The notes: a model not told the origin generated them from the sequence alone. Positions 35,908 to 45,192 are shown, counted from the first letter of the stretch. The stretch is DNA of 64,000 bases from Haloarcula salinisoli (GCF_019599405.1 NZ_RKLQ01000006.1:62001-126000); one strand, 5' to 3'. Numbers and translations are program-made.

Positions 35908-37260
35908 TTACTCGGACTCGGGGCCCATTCGTAGGACGACCTGGTCGTCTTCGACGCGTTCGATGTGGTCGGTGTCCAGCAGGTAGCTGTCCTCGTCGTC
36001 GTGGTCGCTCCATCCCAGCACCGTCCTGATGCGGTCGGTTATCGACGGGTGTGGGTTGACGTGCATCTGCCCGTTATCGACGTCGACGACCATCCCGACC
36101 TCCTCGCCGTCGGGATTGACGACCGTCTTCCCCTCGTCTTCCTCCTGTGGCGTGACCCTGACAGCTTCGTCAGCTGCCGTCGGTTCGGCCATCTCGTCGT
36201 CCTCGGTCACCGAACCGCCAGCTGCCGGTTCCCCGGCAGCTGGTTCTGTGTCGGTCTCTGCCGCGGCGACGGTCGCCGCGAGGTCGACGTCGTACTCGTC
36301 CTGTTCGACGATTTCGCTACCGACGACGGTGTGGGAGATGGCGTCGGTGCTGACTGTCTCGGCATCGGAGACCTCTCCGAGTATCCGCTTGTCGACCCGC
36401 ATCTCCTCGTCGATGGTCTGGCGCCGCAGCAGGTTCGTCTCGATGACGTCGTCCTCACGGAACTGGCTCTCGACGCGGCCGTGTTCGACTGCCTGGGCTG
36501 CCGTCTCCGGTGACTCGACGAGTTCACCTTTCAGTACAGTTTCCGTGACGCCATCGATGTCGACCGTGTCACGCATCGTATCGCTCTCGACGGTCTCTGT
36601 CTCCTCGACGTCGGTCTCGACAACCTGGCTCTCGATGGTGATGCGCTCGACGACGTCCCGGGTGACCTCCCACAGCTCGTCGACGTCTATCTCCACCTCG
36701 TATGGGTCGGACAGATTCGTCCCCGGCTGGAACCACGACAGGTCTGTGGTCGACTCGTCCGGCGGCTCGGCCCGTGTCACAGAGCACTGTTCCACGTCTG
36801 TCGACAGCAGGGCCACGTCGACGATGTCGCTCTGGATAATCTCGCGACCCGCAATTTCGCTCTGGACGGTCGCCTCCTCGACGACGACGTGCTCGACGAC
36901 GCGCCGTTCGGTTATCTCGCTCTCGACGGTCTCGCCCTCCATCAGCGCCTCCTCGACGGCCTCGCTCTCGACAGTGGCGCGGCCGATGACCTCCGAGCGG
37001 TCGACCACGTCGATGTCTGTCGTCGAGTCACCGCCCCGAACAACGATCAATCCCTGGTCTCGGAGCTCGCGTTCGAACTCCGTCCAGTCCATCTCCTCGT
37101 GGTCCGTGTGCATCTCGTCCTCGGGCACGACATCCAGCCGGGGGTCTTCCCCGCCTTCCCGACGGACCGGCACCAGTTTCTGTGTCCCAGCCCACGATTG
37201 AATCGTCTCCGCGTCTGCGGATACCTGACTCTCAGAGTGTGTGTTGCTATCTCGTGACAT
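35908..37260 (-). CDS. Acidic pentad-repeat solenoid protein with C-terminal PRC-barrel
   Basis: 450 residues from the ATG at 37260. After an N-terminal region (VPVRREGGEDPRLDVVPEDE) residues ~95-330 show a five-residue rhythm: pentads such as TVESE, AVEEA, TVESE, ITERR, VVEHV, TVQSE, IAGRE, IIQSD. Each has hydrophobic residues at two positions and acidic or polar ones elsewhere. This resembles a pentapeptide-repeat quadrilateral beta-helix, though its consensus differs from the classical A(D/N)Lxx. Residues ~375-450 form a PRC-barrel (GKTVVNPDGEEVGMVVDVDN...YLLDTDHIERVEDDQVVLRM). The protein family recurs in haloarchaea without function. DNA mimicry or scaffolding is speculation. Confidence 0.68.
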   Translation of the reverse strand: MSRDSNTHSESQVSADAETIQSWAGTQKLVPVRREGGEDPRLDVVPEDEMHTDHEEMDWTEFERELRDQGLIVVRGGDSTTDIDVVDRSEVIGRATVESEAVEEALMEGETVESEITERRVVEHVVVEEATVQSEIAGREIIQSDIVDVALLSTDVEQCSVTRAEPPDESTTDLSWFQPGTNLSDPYEVEIDVDELWEVTRDVVERITIESQVVETDVEETETVESDTMRDTVDIDGVTETVLKGELVESPETAAQAVEHGRVESQFREDDVIETNLLRRQTIDEEMRVDKRILGEVSDAETVSTDAISHTVVGSEIVEQDEYDVDLAATVAAAETDTEPAAGEPAAGGSVTEDDEMAEPTAADEAVRVTPQEEDEGKTVVNPDGEEVGMVVDVDNGQMHVNPHPSITDRIRTVLGWSDHDDEDSYLLDTDHIERVEDDQVVLRMGPESE

Positions 37261-37323
37261 CGAAACACTCTTCGGTCTTCTGACGTTTAAGCCCCCGGAC
37301 ACATTCTCTCGGTAATAGGCGTA

Positions 37324-37643
37324 TTAACGACGTTGGAGCCCGATATGGACGGTCTTACTGAGAGTCGGACTCCCAGTCGAGTGTCGGAACTGGTCGATGT
37401 TGTCTCGCGCGACCGAGAGCTTCCGCTGGACGACACTGTCGGCGTGGTCGCCGAGTTTCACGAGCTGGTGTTCCAGCTGTTTGAGGCGGTCGCCCTCCCG
37501 AATATCATCGTCGAGGGTCTCCTCGCCGCGAGTCCGGAACGCGCATGGACGATGAACTGGCACTGCTCGTGGACGGTCGGGTCGTCGGGCCGCTCGCTGG
37601 CTGTCTGGACCGCATCGCGGGCGATAGCGAGCCGTGATGCCAT
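37324..37643 (-). pseudogene. Frameshifted small helical haloarchaeal protein
   Basis: Two overlapping minus frames together read as one small coiled-coil protein. The ATG at 37643 begins MASRLAIARDAVQTASERPD, up to about 37540. The continuation EGDRLKQLEHQLVKLGDHAD and VQRKLSVARDNIDQFRHSTG lies in another frame down to the stop at 37324. Joined, they resemble the common haloarchaeal family of ~90-residue helical proteins that start with M-x-R-x-x-x-A-R-D-A-V. A single indel near 37530-37545 (real or a sequencing error) would explain this. Confidence 0.5.
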
Positions 37644-37866
37644 CCGAACTGTAGGCGGTCCGGACGGAAACAGATGAGGGTCCACCCCCGGACTGGAGGT
37701 ATGTGGGTGGAGCCCTGCCCGGGAGAATCCTGATTCGGGAAATTAACACCAACATTATTGTGAAGCGCAGCGAGCTTCCGATTCACTCGGTGGGTCGGAG
37801 GAACGTCTCGCGTGTGTCCGGAGAGCGACGACACGGGGGCCAGCGCAGAGTGGTGGGCCCTGCCTC

Positions 37867-39189
37867 TCAGTCGTCGTCCGCTGTCGCCCCATCCCCGGTC
37901 TCGTCGTCCGGCACTTCCCGCATCTCGTCGAGCGTGTTCACCACCAGTGCGGCGGAGATACCGTGCACCAGGAGTGAGGCGAGGACGATAAAACCCAGGA
38001 GCGCCCACAGTTCCTCCGCGGCCACGATGAGTTCGTACTCCCTGAGCGACGCCGAATTGAGCGCGTAAGCGAGGTAAAAAAACGACCCGATACCCCTGAT
38101 CCCGAACGCTGCGATGACGGCTCGCTCGGCGAACAACTGGTCGGTCCCGACACTCGCGAGCAGGCCCGCGATAGGCCTGACAACGAGGAGTATCACGAGC
38201 CCGACGGCCACGTAGGCCGGCGTCAGCGGCGCGAGCAACCCCTGTACCAGCACGCCGCCGAATAACACGAGCACGGTCGCCATCAGCAATCGCTCCACCA
38301 GCACTGCGAAGTCGTGGAGCTTCTCGTAGTAGGCGTGCTCCCACTCGTAATGTCGCAGTGTCAGGGCGGCGACGAACACCGCGATGAACCCGTAGCCGGC
38401 GACCAGTTCCGTGGCCGCGTACGCGAACAGGGTCGCGGCCAGCGCCTCCGCGCCCTCCATCACGCGGGAGAGCTGGCTGCTCGATGGCCGACCGAAGATG
38501 AACCGCGCGATGAGGTAGCCGACCACGGCCCCGCCGATGATACCGACGCCGATCTTGTAGATGACGTAGAACCCGATCCACTCGACCAGCCACCCGCTCC
38601 GCGAGAGGTCCAGACTCTCGCCGGCCATCAGGATAGCAAGGTACGTAAAGGGGAAGGCGAGTCCGTCGTTCAACCCCGCTTCGGAGGTGAGCGCGAACCG
38701 AATCTCACCCTCCTGGTCTGTGGGGTCTATCTCTTCGTCGACGCTGGAGGCTGGCGGCGTGGCTTCGACCGAGGACGCAAGCACCGGGTCAGTGGGTGAG
38801 ACCACGGCCCCCAGCAGGACCGCGACCGGGAGGCTGAGGCCGAGGACGCCCCACCCGAGCACGCTGACGGCGAGGATAGTCAGCGGCATGGTGAGGGCGA
38901 GCAACCGCCAGGTCGGCGACCAGCCCTGCCAGTCGAAGGGTCGGTCGAGCTTCAGCCCGGCTCCCATCAGCGAGATGATGATGACGAACTCCGTCAGCCG
39001 CCTTGTCGCGTTCGGCTGCGAGACCGGGTCTGGGACTGTGACGCCGGTCGGCAGCGCGAAGACGAGCGCTCCGAGACCGACGTAGAGCAGGGGGAACGAC
39101 ATCGGTTTGTCCGCCAGCACTCGCGGTAACACGACGGCACCCAGTATCGCGATACTCGTCACCAAGAGCGCGATCTCGTAGGCCGCCAT
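37867..39189 (-). CDS. Cation:proton antiporter (CPA1/NhaP-like)
   Basis: 440 residues with about 13 membrane helices. Family motifs: GAVVSPTDPVLASS (the unwound helix) and SEAGLNDGLAFPF with the Asn-Asp ion-binding pair of electroneutral CPA1 antiporters. It exchanges Na+ or K+ for H+ across the cytoplasmic membrane, central to haloarchaeal ion balance. The C-terminus ends in a short acidic tail with no large regulatory domain. Start at the ATG at 39189, just before the first helix. It lies within the stress-type island. Confidence 0.88.
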   Translation of the reverse strand: MAAYEIALLVTSIAILGAVVLPRVLADKPMSFPLLYVGLGALVFALPTGVTVPDPVSQPNATRRLTEFVIIISLMGAGLKLDRPFDWQGWSPTWRLLALTMPLTILAVSVLGWGVLGLSLPVAVLLGAVVSPTDPVLASSVEATPPASSVDEEIDPTDQEGEIRFALTSEAGLNDGLAFPFTYLAILMAGESLDLSRSGWLVEWIGFYVIYKIGVGIIGGAVVGYLIARFIFGRPSSSQLSRVMEGAEALAATLFAYAATELVAGYGFIAVFVAALTLRHYEWEHAYYEKLHDFAVLVERLLMATVLVLFGGVLVQGLLAPLTPAYVAVGLVILLVVRPIAGLLASVGTDQLFAERAVIAAFGIRGIGSFFYLAYALNSASLREYELIVAAEELWALLGFIVLASLLVHGISAALVVNTLDEMREVPDDETGDGATADDD

Positions 39190-39246
39190 GGCTAGAGTAC
39201 CGCGCCCCGTCGGAAGGTAGTTGTGCCGCTGTGAGGCGATTGTGGG

Positions 39247-39480
39247 TTACGATTCAGGTTCAACCCCACCGTGGCGCAACTGGCCCTCCTCGCTTCCGGA
39301 GTCCGACCCGGGCTCTGCCTCCCAGCTCTCCGGGTCGATGTCCAGGTCTGTCTCCACGACGCCCCGGTCGGTCCCGGAGCCGATGGTGAAGGGCCCGGCG
39401 GCGAGTGTTCGCAGCGTGCTGGGCGCCGCCCACCCGAACTCGCCCGCCTCGCTCGTCTGTGTCACTAGCAGGTCGCTCAT
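39247..39480 (-). CDS. Small acidic hypothetical protein
   Basis: 77 residues with haloarchaeal acidic composition (VVETDLDIDPESWEAEPGSD; SGSEEGQLRHGG) and a conserved-looking N-terminus (MSDLLVTQTSEAGEFGWAAP). Two other frames are open here but are Arg-rich. No family recognised. It lies between the antiporter and the DAO-Rieske gene; the ~150 bases after its start toward 39633 show no other gene. Confidence 0.5.
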   Translation of the reverse strand: MSDLLVTQTSEAGEFGWAAPSTLRTLAAGPFTIGSGTDRGVVETDLDIDPESWEAEPGSDSGSEEGQLRHGGVEPES

Positions 39481-39633
39481 CGTGTCCCGCCATTCGTCGA
39501 GTGGGCGTGAGAACCCACTGCCAGCAGTTGCAAGGGCCGCTGCGGGCAGAGCTGCCGAGACAGCCAGCGCCCCTGCCGTTGCCAGCAGCAGCTTGAATCC
39601 ACGCCGGCGCGTCTACTCGCTGCTTCTCACACC

Positions 39634-41184
39634 ATGGACGACTCCCTCTCGCCTCCCGACCTACCCGAAGGGAGGCACGAATCCGTCTGGTTCCCGACGT
39701 CGGACCGGACCGACTACGACCCGCTCGACGGCGACCGTTCTGTCGATACCGCCGTCGTTGGCGGCGGTATCGCGGGTATCACGACCGCCGCCAAACTCGA
39801 TGCGGCCGGCCAGACCGTCGCCATCCTGGAGCGGGACCGCATCCTCGACGGCACGACCGGACACACGACGGCGAAGGTCACGTCCCTCCACGGCCTCGTC
39901 TACGACACACTCATCGAGAATTTCGGCGCCGAGAACGCCCGGCAGTACGCCGCGGCCAACCAGGCGGCCGTCGACGACATCGCCGCAACGGTCGACCGCC
40001 GGGATATCGACTGTGGCTTCGGTCGGGCACCGGCCTACACCTACGCGAAAAGCGACGAGGATCGCTCCAAGGTACGGTCGGAGGTCAACGCCGCCCGGCG
40101 ACTCGGCCTCCCGGCGTCGTACGTCGAGGAGACCGAGCTGCCCTACGAGGTCGACTCGGCGGTGCGGTTCGACGAGCAGGCGTATTTCCATCCGCGCCAG
40201 TACCTGCTGGAACTCGCCAGCGACGTCGCGGCGGGTGACGGCGCCGTCTTCGAGGAGACGACCGTCGAAGGCGTCGAGGACGGCACGCCCTGTCGCGTCG
40301 AGACCGACCGCGGGACCGTCAGGGCCGACGACGTCGTCGTCGCCTCCCACTTTCCCGTCGCGGACGACGCGCTGTACTTCTCGCGGCTCCGCCCGAAACG
40401 CTCGTACGTGGTCGCGGCCCGCCTCGATGGGGAGCCTCCCGACGGCCTCTACTACCACGCCGGCGAGCCCTACTTCTCGGTGCGGCCCCACGCCACGAAC
40501 GACGCACTGGTCCTGCTGGGCGGACAGAACCACCGCACCGGACACGGGGACAGCACCGAAGAGCGCTACCGGCGTCTCGAACAGCAGGTCCGCGAGCGCT
40601 TCGACGTGGCGTCCATCGCGTACCGCTGGGCGACCCAGGACTACGTCTCGGTGGACCAGGTTCCGTTCGTCGGGAAAGCGGCGCCACAGGTCTCGAACGT
40701 CTACGTGGCCACCGGGTTCGGCGGCTGGGGGATGACAAACGGGACGGCCGCAGGGCGGCTGCTGGCCGACGAGATTCTGGGCCGACCGTCGGCCACACGC
40801 GACGTTTTCGACCCCAACCGGTTCAAGCCCCTCGCCTCGAAGTCCGAGCTTCTCTCCCACAACACCGAGACGGTGAGACACTACATCGAGGACTATCTGG
40901 GGAGCCAGCCGTCCCTCGATACCGTCGACCTCGACCCTGGCGATGCCGGCGTCTACGAGGTCGACGACGACCCGCTCGCGGTGTATCGCGACGACGACGG
41001 CGAGATTCACGCCCGCTCGGCCGTCTGTCCACACAAGGGCTGTCTCGTTGCCTGGAACGACGGCGAGCGGTCCTGGGACTGCCCGTGTCACGGGTCCCGC
41101 TTCGGGGTCGACGGCGAGGTACTCGATACACCGGCCGTTCACGGCCTCGACGACGTCTCGCTCCAGGACGGCCCCGATTCCTGA
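39634..41184 (+). CDS. FAD-dependent oxidoreductase (DAO family) with C-terminal Rieske domain
   Basis: 516 residues. Residues ~35-385 form a DAO-type FAD domain: VVGGGIAGITTAAKL for the dinucleotide, LERDRILDGTTGHTTAKVT near the flavin, and VYVATGFGGWGMTNGTAAG at the C-terminal flavin site. Residues ~430-505 are a Rieske [2Fe-2S] domain with CPHKGC and CPCHGS, both Cys-His pairs intact. This fusion architecture is known (related to YhfW/glycine-oxidase-like proteins). The substrate is unknown; an electron-transferring amine or sarcosine-type oxidation is possible. No signal peptide. Confidence 0.87.
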   Translation: MDDSLSPPDLPEGRHESVWFPTSDRTDYDPLDGDRSVDTAVVGGGIAGITTAAKLDAAGQTVAILERDRILDGTTGHTTAKVTSLHGLVYDTLIENFGAENARQYAAANQAAVDDIAATVDRRDIDCGFGRAPAYTYAKSDEDRSKVRSEVNAARRLGLPASYVEETELPYEVDSAVRFDEQAYFHPRQYLLELASDVAAGDGAVFEETTVEGVEDGTPCRVETDRGTVRADDVVVASHFPVADDALYFSRLRPKRSYVVAARLDGEPPDGLYYHAGEPYFSVRPHATNDALVLLGGQNHRTGHGDSTEERYRRLEQQVRERFDVASIAYRWATQDYVSVDQVPFVGKAAPQVSNVYVATGFGGWGMTNGTAAGRLLADEILGRPSATRDVFDPNRFKPLASKSELLSHNTETVRHYIEDYLGSQPSLDTVDLDPGDAGVYEVDDDPLAVYRDDDGEIHARSAVCPHKGCLVAWNDGERSWDCPCHGSRFGVDGEVLDTPAVHGLDDVSLQDGPDS

Positions 41185-41366
41185 CTGCGGCAGCCGGAGT
41201 CGCAGTGTATCCCTGACCGATAGCACGCAAAAAGTGCGGGCACGTCACCCGCCCCTCGCAGGCTCCGCGTGGAATCGAGGCGGCCCTCGCTGTCGGCTAC
41301 GTCCCGTCCGCCCACCGGTACCCACATGGCGAGGGCGGCCGGGTCGATGGGTCGAAAGTGAACCGC

Positions 41367-42167
41367 TCAGTACTGCTCGGACTGCTCAGACTGCTGCTCC
41401 TGAGGTCGCTGCTGGAGCTGGAGTGCGCCCTGCTGCTGCTGGGGCTGCTGGGTCGGTGACTGCTGTTGGCCGAACTGCTGTCCTGGCTGCTGGCTTTGCT
41501 GCTGGGGCTGCTGCTGGTACTGCTGACTCTGTGGCTGCTGCTGGAACTGCTGGGAGGGGAGCTGACTCTGTGGCTGCTGTTGGCGTCCCTGCTGGGGCTG
41601 TTGCTGGAGCTGCTGGGATGGCTGTTGTTGTCCGAACTGCTGGGAGGGTTGTTGGCCAGTCTGTTGCTGGGGCTGCTGGCCCTGGGGTTGCCTTGAGGAC
41701 TGCTGGCCCATCTGCTGGGACGGCTGTCGGCTCTGTGACTGCTGCTGCCCTGGCTGCTGGCTCGGTGACTGCTGTTGCCCGAACTGCTGTCTCTGCTGCT
41801 GGGGCTGCTGTTGGTGCTGGCTCTGGGGCTGCTGGCTCTGTGGTTGCTGTTGACTCTGCTGTTGCTGGGGCTGCTGCTGCTGGAACTGCTGTGTGGGGAG
41901 CTGACTCTGTGGCTGCTGTTGACGACCCTGCTGGGGCTGGCGCTGCTGTTGTCCCAGCTGCTGGGAGGGCTGCTGACTCTGTTGTTGCTGGGGCTGACGC
42001 TGTGGCTGTTGGGACTTCTGACCGAACTGTCCGCTCTGCCCGCCAAAGAGGGAGCTCTCTCCGAAACTGTGCTCCCCTGTGAGACCGTGACTCTGCTGAC
42101 CGTACTGCGGTGTGTTCTGCTGACCCTGCTGTTGCTGCCCTTGCTGCTGATTTTCTTGATATGTCAT
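41367..42167 (-). CDS. Gln-rich low-complexity protein
   Basis: 266 residues of which well over half are Gln, mixed with Ser, Pro, Gly and occasional Phe, Leu or Arg. Only residues ~25-55 (YGQQSHGLTGEHSFGESSLF) are moderately complex. No folded domain is evident. Composition resembles prion-like or phase-separating regions. Similar Gln-rich tails occur on five other proteins within 13 kb. The frame is chosen because the alternative frames give Ser/Arg- or Ala/Thr-rich products unlike haloarchaeal proteins and because a proper ATG is present. Low-complexity DNA makes the call less than certain. Confidence 0.6.
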   Translation of the reverse strand: MTYQENQQQGQQQQGQQNTPQYGQQSHGLTGEHSFGESSLFGGQSGQFGQKSQQPQRQPQQQQSQQPSQQLGQQQRQPQQGRQQQPQSQLPTQQFQQQQPQQQQSQQQPQSQQPQSQHQQQPQQQRQQFGQQQSPSQQPGQQQSQSRQPSQQMGQQSSRQPQGQQPQQQTGQQPSQQFGQQQPSQQLQQQPQQGRQQQPQSQLPSQQFQQQPQSQQYQQQPQQQSQQPGQQFGQQQSPTQQPQQQQGALQLQQRPQEQQSEQSEQY

Positions 42168-42179
42168 GGTTCAATGGGT

Positions 42180-42571
42180 GGGTGCGGCGTTGACGACCCG
42201 ACGGGGCCGTCCCGAGTAACCCGATTGCCTCGCCGGATTGTGCGACGCTGTGAGAGGGGCCGGTCCCGTCGACGTCTCGCCGCTGCTCCCGTCAGAGGGA
42301 TTGACCGGCCCTGATAAACCCGTTGCGACAGTTCAGGTGCGTATACGGCCACTACCGGCTGCAAGAAGGCGCTACTCGGCGGTTTTCGGTTTTACAGATT
42401 TCGTCTCTCTGCTCGGCGTTTGCCCATCCCTCGGCACCGGCCGTTCTGGGTCCGTTCTCGACCACGGTGACGACCAGCGGCCGACTGCGTGGGCGTGGCC
42501 TTCTGGAAAAAAATCGGACGTTCCCGGAGTAGTGTTGGCGGTGTCTGGACACTCCGCGACCGTACGGGAGC
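42180..42571. other. Intergenic stretch between two Gln-rich genes
   Basis: About 390 bases. Open frames on both strands here are Arg/Ser-rich and not acidic. No clear promoter or hairpin was noticed beyond an A-run at about 42508-42514. Confidence 0.4.
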
Positions 42572-43048
42572 TTACTGCGAGAACTGTTGGGTCTGCCCGC
42601 CGCCGAACTGCTGGCCCTGGCTACCCTGCCCGGAGAGCTGACGGGCGAACTGGGCCGACTGTGGCAACACGGCGGCACACTCCTGACAGTGTGAGTGCTG
42701 GTGCTTTCCACACTCCTGTGCACAGGCCTGTGCGGCACGCTCGAAAGTCTGGACGAGCTCCGATGTGAACCGAGAGGAGCGGGGTCCGAGTGCGAGGACA
42801 GTCTCGCCGATCTCTACGACGTCCTCACACAGCTTGATGCACTCTGTCATGTTCGGGTCCGCCTCCTCGATGCACTTGTCGGCACACCAGCCACACACCT
42901 CGACGGCCTGTGCGACCGCGCCGAGGCTCTGTCTGTACTGCTGTGGGAGCCGTCCGGCGTCCTGTTGCTGGGCGCCGCCCTGCTGTTGCTGGTGGTGCTG
43001 TGGCTGCTGGGCTGTCTGACCGCTGGGGTACTGTGATTCCTGAGACAT
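42572..43048 (-). CDS. Cys-rich four-helix-bundle (Csp/DUF326-like) protein with Gln-rich ends
   Basis: 158 residues. The core (residues ~38-130) has the Cys pattern of four-helix-bundle copper-storage/DUF326 proteins: CGWCADKC, then TECIKLCEDVVEIG, then CAQECGKHQHSHCQECA. The Cys/His residues would line the bundle and bind Cu(I). The N-terminal ~35 residues and C-terminal ~25 are Gln-rich, an addition not usual for Csp. A role in copper buffering is family-based inference; no CopA or copper regulator is adjacent. Confidence 0.8.
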   Translation of the reverse strand: MSQESQYPSGQTAQQPQHHQQQQGGAQQQDAGRLPQQYRQSLGAVAQAVEVCGWCADKCIEEADPNMTECIKLCEDVVEIGETVLALGPRSSRFTSELVQTFERAAQACAQECGKHQHSHCQECAAVLPQSAQFARQLSGQGSQGQQFGGGQTQQFSQ

Positions 43049-43239
43049 CGCAGACGCCAGTTGACTGAAGGACTGAATATAAACAGCCGATTGTTCATGG
43101 TTCTACCGTGGTGTTACCGTCGATAGCCCCAGAGTGTCGGGTTACAGGGGCACTATAGTAATACACAGGTTCGATGACGGCCGACCCGTCCCGTCGCTTG
43201 CTTGTGAATCTGACTCTCCAGTAATCAGCACCGCTCCGG

Positions 43240-45192
43240 TTACAGGAGGGCGGGGACCAGTGCGTCGAAAACGTGTTTCTCCGCCTTGCGGAGATGCTGA
43301 TGGAAGGTGGGGGGAGCGATGTCCAGCGAGTCGGCCACGTCCTCGCCGGAGACCGTCCGGGGCCACTCGAAGAACCCCGCGCGGTAGGCCGCCCGGAGGA
43401 CTGCCGACTGACGGTCGGTTAGCTCGTCACTGATATCGAGGGCGGACGACGGCGCCTGTACCGCTTCCCGAGTGGTCTGGCGCCGGGTCAGCATCTCCGC
43501 GGTGGGGTACACCGCCTGGACTGTGTCGATGACGCTGCGGACCCCCCCGCCGGGTGGGAGTTGCAGCGTCATGTGGTAGTTCCCCTCGTCGATACCGGCT
43601 TCGACGACCCCGCCGCCCGCGTTCGCGAGGGCAGAGAGCACTGGCGGGTCCCGGAGCCGCGCCTCGAAACTCGTCACGTCGTCGCTCTCCCAGTCGTGTA
43701 TCTCGACGCCCTCCCAGTACTCCATCCGGTCGACGATGGTCTCCAGCAGGTCGGCGCCGTCCCTGGTCACCGACCCATAGACCAGATATTTGCCGTCGCT
43801 CACCGGAATCGTCTCGTCGAACGTCACCGTGCCACTGACGTCGTCGATGTCGAGCATGGCGCCCATATCCCCGACGTGAAAACCCAGTTCGGTCACCGAG
43901 TCGGACATCAGCGCGCGCTTGCGCTCGACGGCCGCGATGGCGTGGCCGACGATTTCGCCCAGCTGCGTAATGACGGTGCGTTCACGGCCGCTGATTCCCT
44001 CTGGTCGGTCGGCGTAGACGTTCAGAACACCGTAGACGGTCCCTTCGTGGGAGATGGGGATTGCGGCCGAGGACTGGTAGCCATAGGCCCGGGCGCGGTC
44101 ACGCCACGGTTCGTACGTCGGGTCAGCCCGGATGTTGTGGCAGGTCTGTGTCTCGCCCGTCCGAAGCGCCCGGCCCGTCGGCCCGTCACTGGATCGGTCG
44201 TTCGGGTCGACAGAGATGGTGATATCGTCGAGGTAGTTCTCGACGCTGGCTTCGGCCCGCATCCGGACCGTCTGTGACCGGTGGTCGACGTCGCCGATCC
44301 AGGCGAACTCGTAGGAGTCGGTCGCGGCCAGGTGCTCACAGACGACCGACTCGATCTCGCTCCGGGTGGACTGGTCGATGACCGCGTCAGTCGTCACGCG
44401 GACGACCTCCTGGAGATTGGTCAGCGCGACGAGTCGCGCTCGCTGGCTGACCAGTCGCTCCTCGTCGGCTCGCCGGGTTATCGCCGAAGCGAGGATGTTC
44501 GCCACTGACTGGACGAATTTCACGTCGTGTGTGTCGAACACTTTCGGGCCGGTGTCGTGCGTGCCGAGGATACCCCACGGCTCGTCGGTGGTGCCGATGA
44601 TGACGCTGATGCCGCTGCGTACGTCGTGGTTGGTCAGCAGATCGGGACCGCTGAACCGCCGCTCGGTTTGCAGGTCCTCGACGACGATGGGCTCGTCCGT
44701 GGCCAGGGTGTGGGCCGCCTGCGAGTCGTCGTCTGTCGCCGACACCGTGGCCGTGCCGACGATGCCGTCCCGCCAGCCCACGCCGGCGCGCAACAGCAGT
44801 TCCTCGCCGTCCTCGTCCAGGTCCAGGACCTTGCAGTAGTCCGTATCGAGCGTCTCGGCGACGCCGTCACAGGCCAGCTCCAGGACCGACTCGATGTCGC
44901 GGTCCGCCAGCGCGTACTGGCCCAGTTCCGTTACGATTTCCTGCTGCCGGACGCGCCGTTCGAGGTCGCCCGTCGTCCCGCTGTCACGCCACCAGATACG
45001 TGCTTTTGCCCCCACCTTCTTGGTCTGGAGGAGCCCCTGGTCGGACAGCTGACTGAGCCGCTCGTAGGTCGTACGCCGGGATACCGAGAGCTCGCCTGCG
45101 ACTTCGCTCGTCGTCAGCGGCGCACCCGTGCGGGCCCGGTCGAACACTGTCAGCGTTTCCTGTAGCTGGGGGGACACCCCCTGGAAATTCAT
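43240..45192 (-). CDS. Bacterio-opsin activator (Bat)-type regulator with GAF domains
   Basis: 650 residues from the ATG at 45192. Order: N-terminal winged helix (residues ~8-70, TTSEVAGELSVSRRTTYERL), GAF domain (~100-240), second GAF (~270-420), bacterio-opsin activator domain (~440-580) and HTH_10 (~590-640, LTDRQSAVLRAAYRAGFFEW and SGEDVADSLDIAPPTFHQHL). The two DNA-binding ends are noteworthy, since classical Bat has only HTH_10. GAF domains imply sensing of a small ligand, light or redox. Target genes are unknown; the neighbouring Gln-rich and stress genes are candidates. No signal peptide; cytoplasmic. Confidence 0.88.
   Translation of the reverse strand: MNFQGVSPQLQETLTVFDRARTGAPLTTSEVAGELSVSRRTTYERLSQLSDQGLLQTKKVGAKARIWWRDSGTTGDLERRVRQQEIVTELGQYALADRDIESVLELACDGVAETLDTDYCKVLDLDEDGEELLLRAGVGWRDGIVGTATVSATDDDSQAAHTLATDEPIVVEDLQTERRFSGPDLLTNHDVRSGISVIIGTTDEPWGILGTHDTGPKVFDTHDVKFVQSVANILASAITRRADEERLVSQRARLVALTNLQEVVRVTTDAVIDQSTRSEIESVVCEHLAATDSYEFAWIGDVDHRSQTVRMRAEASVENYLDDITISVDPNDRSSDGPTGRALRTGETQTCHNIRADPTYEPWRDRARAYGYQSSAAIPISHEGTVYGVLNVYADRPEGISGRERTVITQLGEIVGHAIAAVERKRALMSDSVTELGFHVGDMGAMLDIDDVSGTVTFDETIPVSDGKYLVYGSVTRDGADLLETIVDRMEYWEGVEIHDWESDDVTSFEARLRDPPVLSALANAGGGVVEAGIDEGNYHMTLQLPPGGGVRSVIDTVQAVYPTAEMLTRRQTTREAVQAPSSALDISDELTDRQSAVLRAAYRAGFFEWPRTVSGEDVADSLDIAPPTFHQHLRKAEKHVFDALVPALL

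Noticed and set aside
39661-41226. 521-residue minus-strand frame
   Set aside because: Complement of the DAO-Rieske gene, which has intact FAD and Rieske motifs; the antisense product has none.
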